This document shows, piece after piece, positions 1-10,163 of a DNA stretch of 64,000 nt (position 1 is its first letter; every line of letters begins with the position of its first letter). Both the position numbers and the translations under genes were made by a program. Under the pieces are notes generated by a model. That model saw only the letters and a program-made list of their open reading frames with translations. It did no database searches and had not been told where the DNA came from. The stretch covers positions 434,001-498,000 of the forward strand of contig NZ_PZZL01000004.1 of NCBI RefSeq assembly GCF_003046185.1, read 5' to 3'. The DNA comes from Phreatobacter oligotrophus (GTDB lineage Bacteria; Pseudomonadota; Alphaproteobacteria; Rhizobiales; Phreatobacteraceae).

Positions 1-240
1 GAGCGTGCGGCCGAGCCAGTAACCCAGGCCCGCAAAGGCGGGCACGATGACGACCATCAGGATCCGCTGCGCCAGCACGATCCGGCGCTCGTAGTCCTGG
101 TGCTCGGCGGGTGTCGCCGAGCGGTTGGTTTCCCTCAGCTTCCGGACCAACAGACCCGAGACGATCCGGTAGTCCACCCAGCCGATAGCGGCGCCCACCA
201 GGGCACCGAGGAGCGCGGCAGGATTGGCCAGCCCCTCCAT
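1..240 (-). CDS. Small membrane protein, partial (3' end beyond the left edge)
   Basis: Reading leftwards from an ATG at 240, the frame stays open to the window edge (80 residues visible). It starts MEGLANPAALLGALVGAAIG, has a glycine/alanine-rich hydrophobic stretch at residues 7-21, a charged middle (about 30-52, containing ERRI) and a second hydrophobic segment at about 55-77. This suggests two membrane helices around a cytoplasmic loop. It begins 10 bp after the nuoH stop on the same strand, so it is probably transcribed with the nuo operon, where nuoI would normally follow. I do not recognise the family. The frame and context are clear; the function is unknown. Confidence 0.6.
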   Translation of the reverse strand, partial: MEGLANPAALLGALVGAAIGWVDYRIVSGLLVRKLRETNRSATPAEHQDYERRIVLAQRILMVVIVPAFAGLGYWLGRTL

Positions 241-250
241 GGCGGGCCCC

Positions 251-1270
251 TTACGGCGCCCAGCCGGTGAGCTGCAGCACGCTCGCGACCACCACGACCA
301 TCACCAGCGAGATCGGCAGGAACACCTTCCAGCCCAGCCGCATGAGCTGGTCGTAGCGGTAGCGGGGCACGAAGGCCTTCACCATCGCGAACATGAAGAA
401 GACGAGGCTGACCTTGAGCACGAACCAGATCACGCCCGGCACCCAGGTGAAGGGCGCGAAGGGGAACGGCGGCAGCCAGCCCCCGAGGAACAGGATCACG
501 GTGAGCGAGCACATGGTCATGATCGCCACGTACTCGGCCAGCATGAACATCATGTAGGGGGTGGAGGAATACTCCACCATGAAGCCGGCCACGAGCTCCG
601 ACTCCGCTTCCGGGAGGTCGAAGGGCGGACGGTTCGTCTCGGCGAGCGCCGAGATGAAGAAGATGACGAAGACCGGGAACAGCGGCAGCCAGAACCAGCC
701 GAACAGGCCGATGCCCTTGTCCTGCGCCTTGACAATGTCGGAGAGGTTCAGCGAGCCGACGCAGAGCAGCACGCAGATGATGACGAAGCCGATGGAGACC
801 TCATAGGACACCATCTGCGCCGCCGAGCGCAGGGCGCCGAGGAACGGGTACTTCGAGTTCGACGCCCAGCCGCCCATGATCACGCCATAGACGCCCAGCG
901 ACGACACCGCGAAGATGAAGAGGATGCCGACATTGAGGTCGGCCACCGCCCAGCCATCGGCGATCGGGATGACCGCCCAGGCGGCAAGCGCCAGGATCAC
1001 CGAGACGAAGGGGGCGAGCAGGAAGACGCCCTTGTTGGCGCCGGCCGGCACCACCGGCTCCTTGAAGACGAACTTCAGGAGGTCGGCGAAGCTCTGCAGC
1101 AGGCCGAAGGGTCCGACGACGTTCGGGCCGCGGCGCAGCTGCACCGCCGCCCAGATCTTGCGATCGGCGAGCAGGATGAAGGCGACGAAGACAAGGAGGC
1201 CCATCATCAGAGCCAGGCTCTGGATGGCGATGATGATGAGCGGCCAGATGAAGGTCCAGAATTCGGTCAT
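251..1270 (-). CDS. nuoH: NADH-quinone oxidoreductase subunit H (complex I membrane arm)
   Basis: NuoH (ND1) is the membrane subunit at the junction of the hydrophilic and membrane arms and forms much of the quinone-access channel. The 339 residues are strongly hydrophobic with about eight membrane segments. The family signature [20 protein letters not shown] lies at about residue 210 and the conserved start of the first cytoplasmic loop ([20 protein letters not shown]) at about 35. Length is normal. It starts 9 bp after the nuoG stop and is followed after 10 bp by a small membrane protein. Inner-membrane location. Assignment is secure. Confidence 0.97.
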   Translation of the reverse strand: MTEFWTFIWPLIIIAIQSLALMMGLLVFVAFILLADRKIWAAVQLRRGPNVVGPFGLLQSFADLLKFVFKEPVVPAGANKGVFLLAPFVSVILALAAWAVIPIADGWAVADLNVGILFIFAVSSLGVYGVIMGGWASNSKYPFLGALRSAAQMVSYEVSIGFVIICVLLCVGSLNLSDIVKAQDKGIGLFGWFWLPLFPVFVIFFISALAETNRPPFDLPEAESELVAGFMVEYSSTPYMMFMLAEYVAIMTMCSLTVILFLGGWLPPFPFAPFTWVPGVIWFVLKVSLVFFMFAMVKAFVPRYRYDQLMRLGWKVFLPISLVMVVVVASVLQLTGWAP

Positions 1271-1279
1271 GGCCGTGCC

Positions 1280-3355
1280 TTACTCCGCCGCCTGCTGATG
1301 CGCGCCCTTGGCGATGGCCGAGCATTCGGCCAGCGTCGCCGAGGCACGGGCGATCGGGTTGGTCATGTAGAAATCCGCGATTGCCGAGGTGAAGGGCTGC
1401 GCCTCCACCTTGCCGCCGCGGGCCGCCAGCGCGCCGATGGCCGCGCTATCCGCCGCCGGCAGGGAGCCGACACGCAGCGTGTGGGGGAAGTCCTTGGCCA
1501 TGGCGGCGCGCAGCTGGGCGAGCGAGTCATAGGGCAGCTTGACGCCGAGCACGTCGGACAGGGCGCGCAGGATGGCCCAGTCCTCCTTGGCATCGCCCGG
1601 CGGGAAGCCGGCGCGGTTGACCACCTGGATGCGGCCTTCCGTGTTGGCGGTGAGGCCGGCCTTCTCGGTGTAGGTCGCGGCCGGCAGGATGACGTCGGCG
1701 CGGTGCGCGCCGCGGTCGCCATGGGTGCCGATGTAGACGACGAAGGGACCGTCCGAGATGGCGATCTCGTCGGCGCCGAGGCTGAACAGCACGTCCACGC
1801 CGCCGGCCGCCATGGCCGCGGCATCGAGGCCGCCCTCGCCCGGCACGAGGCCAAGATCGAGCGCGCCGACGCGGGAGGCGGCGGTGTGCAGCACGGCAAA
1901 GCCGTTCCAGCCCTCGGCGATGCCGCCGAAGGCGGTCGCGGCATGGGCGGCGAGCGACAGGATGGCCGCGCCGTCGGCACGGGTCAGAGCCCCCTGCCCA
2001 ACGATGACCAGCGGCTTCTTGGCGCCCTTCAGCACCTCGGCGAAGGAATGCTTGCCGGCGACGACGTCTGAGAGCGTCTCCGGACCGGCGCCGAGATAGT
2101 CATAGGTGTAGGTGAGGTCGACGACCTCGCCGATGACGCCGATCTTGAGGCCGCCCATGCGCCAGCGCTTGCGGATGCGCGCATTGACGATCGGCGCCTC
2201 GCGGCGGGGATTGGTGCCGACGAGAAGGATGGCATCGGCCTCCTCGATGGCGGCGATGCCGGGATTGAAGAGGTAGGAAGAGCGGCCGAGCGCCGGATCG
2301 AGCTTCGCCCCATCCTGCCGTCCGTCGATGCTCGTGGAGCCGAGGGCGGTGACGAGGCCCTTCAGCGCGTACATTTCCTCGAGCGTGGCGAGATCGCCGG
2401 CGATGGCGCCGATCTTGGCCGGGGCCGTCGCCTTCACCTTGGCGGCGATGGCATTGAAGGCCTCGGGCCAGGTGGCGGGCTTGAGGCGGCCATTCTCGCG
2501 GATATAGGGCTGGTCGAGGCGCTGGGTGCGCAGGCCATCGGCGACGTGGCGGGTCTTGTCGGAGATCCACTCCTCGTTGACCGCCTCGTTGAGGCGGGGA
2601 AGCACGCGCATGACCTCGCGGCCGCGGGTGTCGACGCGGATCGCCGAGCCGACCGCGTCCATCATGTCGGTGGATTCGGTCTTCAGCAGTTCCCAGGGCC
2701 GGGCGTTGAAGGCGAAGGGCTTGGAGGTCAGCGCGCCGACCGGGCAGAGGTCGACCACGTTGCCCTGCAGCTCCGAGGTCATGGCCTGCTCGAGATAGGT
2801 GGTGATCTCGGCATCCTCGCCGCGGCCGATGAGGCCGAGCTCGGAAATGCCGGCGACCTCAGTGGTGAAGCGGACGCAGCGCGTGCAGTGGATGCAGCGC
2901 GTCATCACGGTCTTCACCAGCGGGCCGATATACTTGTCCTCGACCGCGCGCTTGTTCTCGGCATAGCGCGACTTGTCGACGCCATAGGCCATGGCCTGGT
3001 CCTGCAGGTCGCACTCGCCGCCCTGGTCGCAGATCGGGCAATCCAGCGGGTGGTTGATGAGCAGGAACTCCATCACACCCTCGCGCGCCTTCTTCACCAG
3101 CGGCGTCTTGGTGTTGATGACCGGCGGCTCGCCATTCGGGCCGGGACGCAGGTCACGGACGTTCTGGGCGCAAGAGGCGATCGGCTTCGGCGAGCCCTTC
3201 ACCTCGACGAGGCACATGCGGCAATTGCCGGCGATCGACAGCCGCTCGTGGTAGCAGAAGCGCGGAATCTCGGCGCCCGCCGCCTCGCACGCCTGCATCA
3301 GCGTGTACTCGGCCGGTACCTCGATCTCCTGCCCGTCGACGATCACCTTCGCCAT
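1280..3355 (-). CDS. nuoG: NADH-quinone oxidoreductase subunit G (Fe-S subunit, complex I)
   Basis: Large iron-sulfur subunit of the peripheral arm, passing electrons from NuoF/NuoE towards NuoI/NuoB. The 691 residues start with a plant-type [2Fe-2S] domain (C34, C45, C48 in [16 protein letters not shown], with a further Cys near 63). Next comes the [14 protein letters not shown] motif near 102 for the N5-type cluster, then CIHCTRC near 154 and VDLCPVGAL near 202 for the N4-type cluster. The remainder is the molybdopterin-oxidoreductase-like domain, which in complex I carries no molybdenum. No extra N7-cluster cysteine motif stands out. It is separated from nuoF by two unrelated genes but lies on the same strand, so co-transcription is likely. 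Confidence 0.97.
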   Translation of the reverse strand: MAKVIVDGQEIEVPAEYTLMQACEAAGAEIPRFCYHERLSIAGNCRMCLVEVKGSPKPIASCAQNVRDLRPGPNGEPPVINTKTPLVKKAREGVMEFLLINHPLDCPICDQGGECDLQDQAMAYGVDKSRYAENKRAVEDKYIGPLVKTVMTRCIHCTRCVRFTTEVAGISELGLIGRGEDAEITTYLEQAMTSELQGNVVDLCPVGALTSKPFAFNARPWELLKTESTDMMDAVGSAIRVDTRGREVMRVLPRLNEAVNEEWISDKTRHVADGLRTQRLDQPYIRENGRLKPATWPEAFNAIAAKVKATAPAKIGAIAGDLATLEEMYALKGLVTALGSTSIDGRQDGAKLDPALGRSSYLFNPGIAAIEEADAILLVGTNPRREAPIVNARIRKRWRMGGLKIGVIGEVVDLTYTYDYLGAGPETLSDVVAGKHSFAEVLKGAKKPLVIVGQGALTRADGAAILSLAAHAATAFGGIAEGWNGFAVLHTAASRVGALDLGLVPGEGGLDAAAMAAGGVDVLFSLGADEIAISDGPFVVYIGTHGDRGAHRADVILPAATYTEKAGLTANTEGRIQVVNRAGFPPGDAKEDWAILRALSDVLGVKLPYDSLAQLRAAMAKDFPHTLRVGSLPAADSAAIGALAARGGKVEAQPFTSAIADFYMTNPIARASATLAECSAIAKGAHQQAAE

Positions 3356-3472
3356 CGGCTCATTCCATCCGGTCTTCGCCGGAACAGCCCCTTGGGGCGC
3401 CCCGGCATCGTCTCGCGGCGGCTCGCGCCGCCTGGGGTTCGGCCGCCGGACCCAAGGGCCCGGCGGAATGGG

Positions 3473-4159
3473 TCAGTCCTTGCCGGTCTTGCCGTCCGGC
3501 TTGTCCTGGATCGACAGCTTGGGCAGGGAAATGCCCTTGGCCGTCGACGTGCTCTTGATTGTCATCGGTTTGGCCGCGCTGGGGACAACTTTCGTCGTCT
3601 TCGCGGCGGGAGCCGAGGCCTTGACCTTTGAAGCCGCGGGGCTTTTCGCCTTCGCGGCCGGCGCGGTGGCCGTCTCGGTTGTCACCGCCTTGGACGTCGC
3701 GACCTTGGGCGTCGCAGCCTTGGACGCGGGCTTCGGCGCGGCCACCACAGGCTTCTCGTCGACGGGCGGCTTCACGGCGCCAGCCTTCGGCAGCGGCGCG
3801 ACATCCTTCGGCGACACGGCCTTGGCCGATTTCGGCTTCGGCGGGGAACCGCCGGGGGTGGACGGCTTCGGCGGAATGCCGGTCGGCTTCGCGGGGGCGG
3901 GCTTCGCCGCCTCGACCGGCTCCGGATTGGACACGACGAGGCGCGGCGCCGGAGCCTTGGTGCGGGCCGCACCGGCCACGGCTTCGTTGGCCGAGACCGA
4001 GAAGGCCCGGGCGAAGGCCATGCCAAGGCCCCAGGCCGCGACGAAGCCGCTCATCATCACCGTCGTCGGCAGAACCATGGCCGCCATGGCAGGCCCGGCG
4101 AGAGCCTCCAGCCCGGCCTTGTCCTGCGATGCACTCACATCCTTGGCGGCAGCGCTCAT
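3473..4159 (-). CDS. Ala/Lys/Pro-rich protein with one N-terminal membrane segment
   Basis: Not a recognised family. The ATG at 4159 follows GGAGG with a 6-base spacer, better than the GTG 33 bp upstream. The 228-residue product has a short soluble start (MSAAAKDVSASQDKAGLEAL), one hydrophobic segment at about residues 28-52 and then about 150 residues built almost only of A, K, P, S, T and V (PAPAKPTGIPPKPSTPGGSP is typical). Basic alanine/proline tails like this occur in histone-H1-like bacterial proteins and in envelope-spanning linkers; neither is shown here. It lies between nuoG and a lipoprotein gene inside the nuo cluster. The low-complexity tail makes homology unreliable; confidence is for being a gene. 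Confidence 0.6.
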   Translation of the reverse strand: MSAAAKDVSASQDKAGLEALAGPAMAAMVLPTTVMMSGFVAAWGLGMAFARAFSVSANEAVAGAARTKAPAPRLVVSNPEPVEAAKPAPAKPTGIPPKPSTPGGSPPKPKSAKAVSPKDVAPLPKAGAVKPPVDEKPVVAAPKPASKAATPKVATSKAVTTETATAPAAKAKSPAASKVKASAPAAKTTKVVPSAAKPMTIKSTSTAKGISLPKLSIQDKPDGKTGKD

Positions 4160-4315
4160 GGCCGGCCCTCCATCATGGTTGCGACGATGCACTGGGCCTT
4201 GTCCGGACGGGGTCCCCGGGTCTGGGTGTGAAGCTTGTCCGCCCGGCCGTACGCCAGCCGGCCGCCAGGGGCAGCCGGAGCGTCACAGCGATGGGCGGGG
4301 CGGAAGGTCATGGCG

Positions 4316-4771
4316 TCAGCGACCCGCCAGCTGCGTCTCGGCCTGGGCCTTCAGCTCGGCGAGCGAGCGATTGCCGGCGGCGACGTCATCGGGGGTGAGC
4401 AGCACCGGGCAGCGCGGGCCGCCGCGGTCGAGCAGGAAGCGACGCTCGGTGACGACGGTGCGCGGGCCGGCGCGGTCGGTGGTCAGCACCACCTGCACCC
4501 GGCGACCCGGCTTGTGCGGACCGCAGACGGCGGCGAGCGCCGGGGTGGTCTCGGGGATCTCGCGCTCCAGCACGATGGTGCGGGCATTGGGCGAGGTGCC
4601 GGCCGTGCCGCGGGCGGCGGCGCGGGCGATGATGGCCTGGCGGACATAGTCCGGCGACGTGTTGATCGTCACCCGCAGCTCCGCCGTGCCGGTGGGCTGG
4701 GGTGGCGGCGCCGCCGTGACGCAGCCACCGAGGGCAAGACCTGCGAGGACGAGGAGGCCGGACCGGGTCAT
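4316..4771 (-). CDS. Small lipoprotein of unknown function inside the nuo operon
   Basis: The start chosen is the ATG at 4771, giving MTRSGLLVLAGLALGGCVTA: a short basic N-terminus, a hydrophobic core and a lipobox LGGC with the acceptor Cys at residue 17. Upstream in-frame sequence is arginine-rich and belongs to the 3' end of nuoF. The mature part (about 134 residues) contains a region reading AELRVTINTSPDYVRQAIIA and two cysteines (in AVCGPHK and PRCPVLLTP) that may form a disulfide. It begins 4 bp after the nuoF stop on the same strand, so it is very probably co-transcribed. Predicted location is the inner or outer membrane facing the periplasm. No function can be assigned. Confidence 0.75.
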   Translation of the reverse strand: MTRSGLLVLAGLALGGCVTAAPPPQPTGTAELRVTINTSPDYVRQAIIARAAARGTAGTSPNARTIVLEREIPETTPALAAVCGPHKPGRRVQVVLTTDRAGPRTVVTERRFLLDRGGPRCPVLLTPDDVAAGNRSLAELKAQAETQLAGR

Positions 4772-4775
4772 GGTG

Positions 4776-6077
<1,302 letters not shown>

Positions 6078-6081
6078 CAGA

Positions 6082-7137
6082 TCACTCCTTGGCCGACGGC
6101 CCACCGGCCGCCAGTGACTTCGCCTGCGCCGTCCATTCCTCGCGGTCGATCCGGCCGGGGAAGGCGAGATAGGTGCCCACCCAGCGGATTTCCTCGCGCG
6201 TCCATGCGGCGATCTGGTCGAAATGGAAGATGCCGAGGGCGTGGAGCTTGCCCTCGTTCACCGGGCCGATGCCCTTGATGCGCTGCAGCTTGTCGGCGGC
6301 GTTCGCGCGGGCGCTGGCGAGGCCCTGCGGACGGGTGCCGACCGCATCGGCCTTCTGCTCAGGCGTCGCGTCGGCGGCGAGCGTCGCGAGTTTCGCCTTG
6401 ATCTCGGCCTCTTCCTTGGCGGCCAGGGCAAGGGCCTCGGCGGAGGGTCCGGCCTCGACGGGGGCCGGAGCCGGCGCCGCCTTGGGCTTCTCGGCCAAAG
6501 CCGTGCCGGCGGGGCCGGCGGCATTGAACGGCAGGTCGCGCAGGGTCAGCGCCCCGCCCTCGGGCTCGGAGCCATGCCGGCCGTTCTGGGGGCCGGGCGG
6601 CGGCGTCTCGCCACGGGCGAATGCGTCGAGGATCTTCTCCAGCGATTCCGGCGTCAGATCCTCATAGGTGTCGGAGAAGACCTGGATCATCGGCGCATTC
6701 ACGCAGGCGCCGGCGCATTCGACCTCTTCCCACGAGAAGTCGCCATCCTCGGAGAGATGGAAGGGCTCGTGATGGATGCGGCTCTTGCAGACCTTGATGA
6801 GCGCCTCGGCGCCGCGGAGCATGCAGGGCGTGGTGCCGCAAACCTGGATATGCGCCTTCTTCCCAACGGGTTGCAGCTGGAACATCGTGTAGAAGGTCGC
6901 GACCTCGAACACCCGGATGTAGGGCATGTCCAGCATGTCGGCGATGTACTCGATGGCCGCCTTGGGCAGCCAGTAGGCATGCTGCTCCTGCGCCCGCCAC
7001 AGGAGCGGGATCACGGCCGAAGCTTTTCGCTCCGCCGGGTACTTGGCGATGGTCTGCTGCGCCCAGGCCAGGTTCTCGGCCGTGAAGGCGAAGGAGGCCG
7101 GCTGGACCTCGTCTGGCGCCAGTCTGCGAACGCTCAC
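6082..7137 (-). CDS. nuoE: NADH-quinone oxidoreductase subunit E with long C-terminal extension
   Basis: NuoE carries the N1a [2Fe-2S] cluster. Residues up to about 190 form the thioredoxin-like NuoE domain with [10 protein letters not shown] and [10 protein letters not shown] supplying the four cysteine ligands. After that come about 80 low-complexity Ala/Pro/Glu-rich residues and a C-terminal module of about 70 residues with a helix-hairpin-helix-like motif ([20 protein letters not shown]). The E. coli protein is about half this length; long NuoE versions are common in alphaproteobacteria. The start is a GTG whose last two bases form the nuoD stop (GTGA overlap), indicating translational coupling. 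The role of the extension is not known to me. Confidence 0.95.
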   Translation of the reverse strand: MSVRRLAPDEVQPASFAFTAENLAWAQQTIAKYPAERKASAVIPLLWRAQEQHAYWLPKAAIEYIADMLDMPYIRVFEVATFYTMFQLQPVGKKAHIQVCGTTPCMLRGAEALIKVCKSRIHHEPFHLSEDGDFSWEEVECAGACVNAPMIQVFSDTYEDLTPESLEKILDAFARGETPPPGPQNGRHGSEPEGGALTLRDLPFNAAGPAGTALAEKPKAAPAPAPVEAGPSAEALALAAKEEAEIKAKLATLAADATPEQKADAVGTRPQGLASARANAADKLQRIKGIGPVNEGKLHALGIFHFDQIAAWTREEIRWVGTYLAFPGRIDREEWTAQAKSLAAGGPSAKE

Positions 7138-8318
7138 CGGTCAACCTCTCCGAACACGATGTCGATGGAGCCGAGGATGGCGGAGACGTCCGCCAGCATG
7201 TGGCCCTTGCACAGGAAGTCCATGGCCTGGAGATGCGCGAAGCCTGGAGCGCGGATCTTGCAGCGATAGGGCTTGTTGGTGCCGTCGGCGACGAGATAGA
7301 CGCCGAACTCGCCCTTCGGCGCCTCGACAGCCGCATAGACCTCGCCGGCCGGCACGTGGAAGCCTTCCGTGTAGAGCTTGAAGTGGTGGATGAGCGCCTC
7401 CATCGAGCGCTTCATCTCGCCCCGCTTCGGCGGCACCACCTTGTTGTCCTTGGTCGAGACCGGACCCGGCGTCTCGCGCAGCAGCTTGCAGCACTGCCGC
7501 ATGATCTTCACGGACTGGCGCATCTCCTCCATGCGGATGAGATAGCGGTCGTAGCAGTCCCCGTTCTTGCCGATCGGAATGTCGAAATCGAGCTCGGCAT
7601 AGCACTCGTAGGGCTGCGACTTGCGCAGGTCCCACGGCGCGCCGGAGCCGCGCACCATCACGCCCGAGAAGCCCCAGGCCCAGCACTCGTCCAGGGTGAC
7701 GACGCCGATATCGACGTTGCGCTGCTTGAAGATGCGGTTCGGGGTCAGCAGCGCGTCGAGGTCGTCGACTACCTTGAGGAAGGGGTCGCACCAGGCCTCG
7801 ATGTCGTTGATGAGCTCGGGCGGCAGGTCCTGGTGGACGCCGCCGACGCGGAAATAGGCCGCGTGCATGCGCGAGCCCGAGGCGCGCTCATAGAACATCA
7901 TCAGCTTCTCGCGCTCCTCGAACCCCCACAGCGGCGGGGTCAGCGCGCCGACGTCCATGGCCTGGGTCGTCACGTTGAGGAGGTGGGAGAGGATGCGGCC
8001 GATCTCGCAGTAGAGCACGCGAATGAGCTGGCCGCGGCGCGGCACCTCGATGCCGAGCAGGCGCTCGGCGGCGAGGCAGAAGGCGTGCTCCTGGTTCATC
8101 GGCGCGACATAGTCGAGCCGGTCGAAATAGGGGATCGCCTGGAGATAGGTCTTGGTCTCGATCAGCTTCTCGGTGCCGCGATGCAGGAGGCCGATATGCG
8201 GATCGCAGCGCTCGACCACCTCGCCGTCGAGTTCCATGACGAGGCGGAGCACGCCGTGGGCCGCCGGATGCTGCGGGCCCCAGTTGAAGGTGAAATTGCG
8301 GATCTCGGCTTCGGCCAT
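7134..8318 (-). CDS. nuoD: NADH-quinone oxidoreductase subunit D (49-kDa subunit)
   Basis: NuoD (the 49-kDa subunit, related to the large subunit of NiFe hydrogenases) forms the quinone-binding pocket with NuoB. The 394 residues begin [20 protein letters not shown] and contain the conserved [14 protein letters not shown] (about 42-55) with the quinone-site histidine region at the N-terminus, and finish with the family ending DIVFGEVDR. Length is typical of an unfused NuoD. It starts 2 bp after nuoC and overlaps nuoE by 4 bp. Cytoplasmic arm of complex I. Confidence 0.97.
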   Translation of the reverse strand: MAEAEIRNFTFNWGPQHPAAHGVLRLVMELDGEVVERCDPHIGLLHRGTEKLIETKTYLQAIPYFDRLDYVAPMNQEHAFCLAAERLLGIEVPRRGQLIRVLYCEIGRILSHLLNVTTQAMDVGALTPPLWGFEEREKLMMFYERASGSRMHAAYFRVGGVHQDLPPELINDIEAWCDPFLKVVDDLDALLTPNRIFKQRNVDIGVVTLDECWAWGFSGVMVRGSGAPWDLRKSQPYECYAELDFDIPIGKNGDCYDRYLIRMEEMRQSVKIMRQCCKLLRETPGPVSTKDNKVVPPKRGEMKRSMEALIHHFKLYTEGFHVPAGEVYAAVEAPKGEFGVYLVADGTNKPYRCKIRAPGFAHLQAMDFLCKGHMLADVSAILGSIDIVFGEVDR

Positions 8319-8320
8319 GG

Positions 8321-8920
8321 TCAGTTCGCCTTGGCTTTCTCGTCACCGGGCAGCACGTAGTCCGTGCCTTCCCAGGGGGAGAGGAAATCGAACTGCCGGA
8401 ACTCCTGCGCCAGGCGCACCGGCTCGTAGACGACGCGCTTCTCGGCATCGTCGTAGCGGACCTCGACGAAACCGGAGGTCGGGAAGTCCTTGCGCAGCGG
8501 ATGGCCGTCGAAACCGTAATCGGTCAGCAGGCGGCGCAGGTCGGGATGGCCGGTGAAGAGCACGCCGTAGAGGTCGTAGGTCTCGCGCTCGAACCACAGC
8601 GCGCCCGGGAACACATCAGTGGCGGAGGCGACCGGCGTCTTCTCGTCCGTCTGGATCTTGATGCGGATGCGGCGGTTCATCTTCGGCGACATCAGGTGGT
8701 AGACCACGTCGAAGCGCTTGGCGCGCCCCGGATAATCCACGCCGCAGATGTCGATGATGTTGCGGAACAGGCAGCCCGCATCATCCCTGAGGTGCGTGAG
8801 GATGCGGATGATCTCGCCCGCTTCCGCCTCCAGCGTCAGTTCGCCATAGGCGACGGCCGCGCTGGTGACGGCGCCGGGCAGCGCCGCCTTGATCGTTTCG
8901 CCGAGCTCTTCAAGCGACAT
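8321..8920 (-). CDS. nuoC: NADH-quinone oxidoreductase subunit C (30-kDa subunit)
   Basis: NuoC (30-kDa subunit) is a cofactor-free structural subunit of the peripheral arm. The signature [20 protein letters not shown] lies at about residues 125-144, followed by [16 protein letters not shown], both diagnostic. The 199 residues match the unfused alphaproteobacterial form; in E. coli NuoC and NuoD are fused. It lies 9 bp downstream of nuoB and 2 bp upstream of nuoD, in a tight operon. Confidence 0.97.
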   Translation of the reverse strand: MSLEELGETIKAALPGAVTSAAVAYGELTLEAEAGEIIRILTHLRDDAGCLFRNIIDICGVDYPGRAKRFDVVYHLMSPKMNRRIRIKIQTDEKTPVASATDVFPGALWFERETYDLYGVLFTGHPDLRRLLTDYGFDGHPLRKDFPTSGFVEVRYDDAEKRVVYEPVRLAQEFRQFDFLSPWEGTDYVLPGDEKAKAN

Positions 8921-8929
8921 GATGTCCCC

Positions 8930-9511
8930 TCACCGCTCGATCGTGCCGGTGCGCCGGATCTTCTTCTGCAGCAGCAGCACGCCGTAGAGCAGCGCCTCGG
9001 CCGTGGGCGGGCAGCCCGGCACGTAGATGTCGACCGGGACCACCCGGTCGCAGCCGCGCACCACCGCATAGGAATAGTGGTAGTAGCCGCCGCCATTGGC
9101 GCAGGAGCCCATGGAGATGACGTAGCGCGGCTCCGGCATCTGGTCGTAGACCTTGCGCAGGGCCGGGGCCATCTTGTTGGTCAGCGTGCCGGCGACGATC
9201 ATCACGTCGGACTGGCGCGGCGAGGCGCGCGGGGCGAAGCCGAAGCGCTCGACGTCATAACGCGGCATGGAGAGCTGCATCATCTCGACCGCGCAGCAGG
9301 CGAGGCCGAAGGTCATCCACATCAGCGAGCCGGTGCGCGCCCAGTTGATGAGATCGTCCGTCGCCGTGACGATGAAGCCCTTGTCGGCGAGTTCGTTGTT
9401 GATGCCGGTGAAGAACGGATCGGCGGCGCCCAGCGGGCGGCCGTCGGCACCGACGAGGCCCTTGGGGGCCGGAGCGACGAGCGGATCGCCGCGATCGAGA
9501 GCGGTGGCCAT
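8930..9511 (-). CDS. nuoB: NADH-quinone oxidoreductase subunit B (N2 cluster subunit)
   Basis: NuoB holds the terminal [4Fe-4S] cluster N2 that reduces quinone. The ligand pattern is visible: tandem cysteines in [19 protein letters not shown], the Cys in [19 protein letters not shown], and the Cys in [16 protein letters not shown]-like [17 protein letters not shown]. The 193 residues include an N-terminal stretch of about 35 residues that varies in the family. It lies 10 bp after nuoA. Cytoplasmic, at the membrane interface. Confidence 0.97.
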   Translation of the reverse strand: MATALDRGDPLVAPAPKGLVGADGRPLGAADPFFTGINNELADKGFIVTATDDLINWARTGSLMWMTFGLACCAVEMMQLSMPRYDVERFGFAPRASPRQSDVMIVAGTLTNKMAPALRKVYDQMPEPRYVISMGSCANGGGYYHYSYAVVRGCDRVVPVDIYVPGCPPTAEALLYGVLLLQKKIRRTGTIER

Positions 9512-9521
9512 GGTCAGAACC

Positions 9522-9899
9522 TCAATCCCACTCCAGGGCGCCCTTCTTCCATTCGTAGACGAAACCGATCGTCAGCACGCCGAGGAAGGCCATCATGGAC
9601 CAGAAGCCGAAGACACCGACCTCTCGGAACGCCACCGCCCAGGGGAACAGGAAGGCGACCTCGAGGTCGAAGATGATGAACAGGATCGCGACGAGATAGA
9701 ACCGCACGTCGAACTTCATGCGGGCATCGTCGAAGGCGTTGAAGCCGCACTCATAGGCCGACAGCTTCTCGGTGTCGGGCCGCGAGAAGGCGACGAGGAA
9801 GGGCGCGACGAGGAGACCGATGCCGATGACGCCGGCCAGGGCGATGAAGATCACCAACGGCAAATAGTCGCTCAGGAGAGCGTGGGTCGCAGCCTGCAT
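9522..9899 (-). CDS. nuoA: NADH-quinone oxidoreductase subunit A; first gene of the nuo operon
   Basis: NuoA (ND3) is a three-helix membrane subunit. The 125 residues show segments at about 13-35, 67-87 and 95-116, with the conserved switch-loop motif [20 protein letters not shown] (about 45-64, containing the cysteine used to monitor the active/deactive transition in mitochondria) and [20 protein letters not shown]. The ATG at 9899 follows a strong ribosome-binding site (AAGGAGG, 7-base spacer). It opens the operon, and a possible promoter lies about 65 bp upstream. Confidence 0.97.
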   Translation of the reverse strand: MQAATHALLSDYLPLVIFIALAGVIGIGLLVAPFLVAFSRPDTEKLSAYECGFNAFDDARMKFDVRFYLVAILFIIFDLEVAFLFPWAVAFREVGVFGFWSMMAFLGVLTIGFVYEWKKGALEWD

Positions 9900-9962
9900 T
9901 GCAGGGCCTCCTTCGTGGCCGACCCCGGGCCTTGAGTCCCCGCCGGAGCCGACATCGAGGAT

Positions 9963-9991
9963 GCCTTACTCCCTCCCCTGTTGCGGTGCAA
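9963..9991 (-). promoter_or_regulatory. Putative sigma-70-type promoter of the nuo operon
   Basis: On the minus strand TTGCAC (9986-9991) and TAAGGC (9963-9968) are separated by exactly 17 bp, placed 64 bp upstream of nuoA. The -35 box is a good match and the -10 box only fair. No other candidate in the gap to the outer-membrane protein gene looks better. Confidence 0.4.
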
Positions 9992-10045
9992 GCAGCGGGC
10001 AGACCTTCGAGAGTCGCATTCCCTGGAAACGTTATGAAAATGGGT

Positions 10046-10077
10046 TCGGGCGACGGAGATTCACTGCCGTCGCCCGA
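10046..10077 (-). terminator. Perfect 11-bp hairpin downstream of the outer-membrane protein gene
   Basis: The arms 10046-10056 and 10067-10077 (TCGGGCGACGG and its complement) are perfect around a 10-base loop. On the minus strand the hairpin is followed by ACCCATTTTC, a poor U-tract. It lies about 86 bp past the stop of the outer-membrane gene and upstream of the nuo promoter candidate. It could terminate that transcript or stabilise its 3' end. Confidence 0.4.
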
Positions 10078-10163
10078 TCACATAAGGACTTTTGCTGGTG
10101 TTTGGCGCCTGATTCGCCGGCTGCCGCCTTTTGGCGGACAGCCCCTTCGCGCATCCGTGCCCG

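Noticed and set aside
224-2071. Long plus-strand frame (615 codons) opposite nuoH and nuoG
   Set aside because: Charged low-complexity product without domains; nuoH and nuoG are certain.
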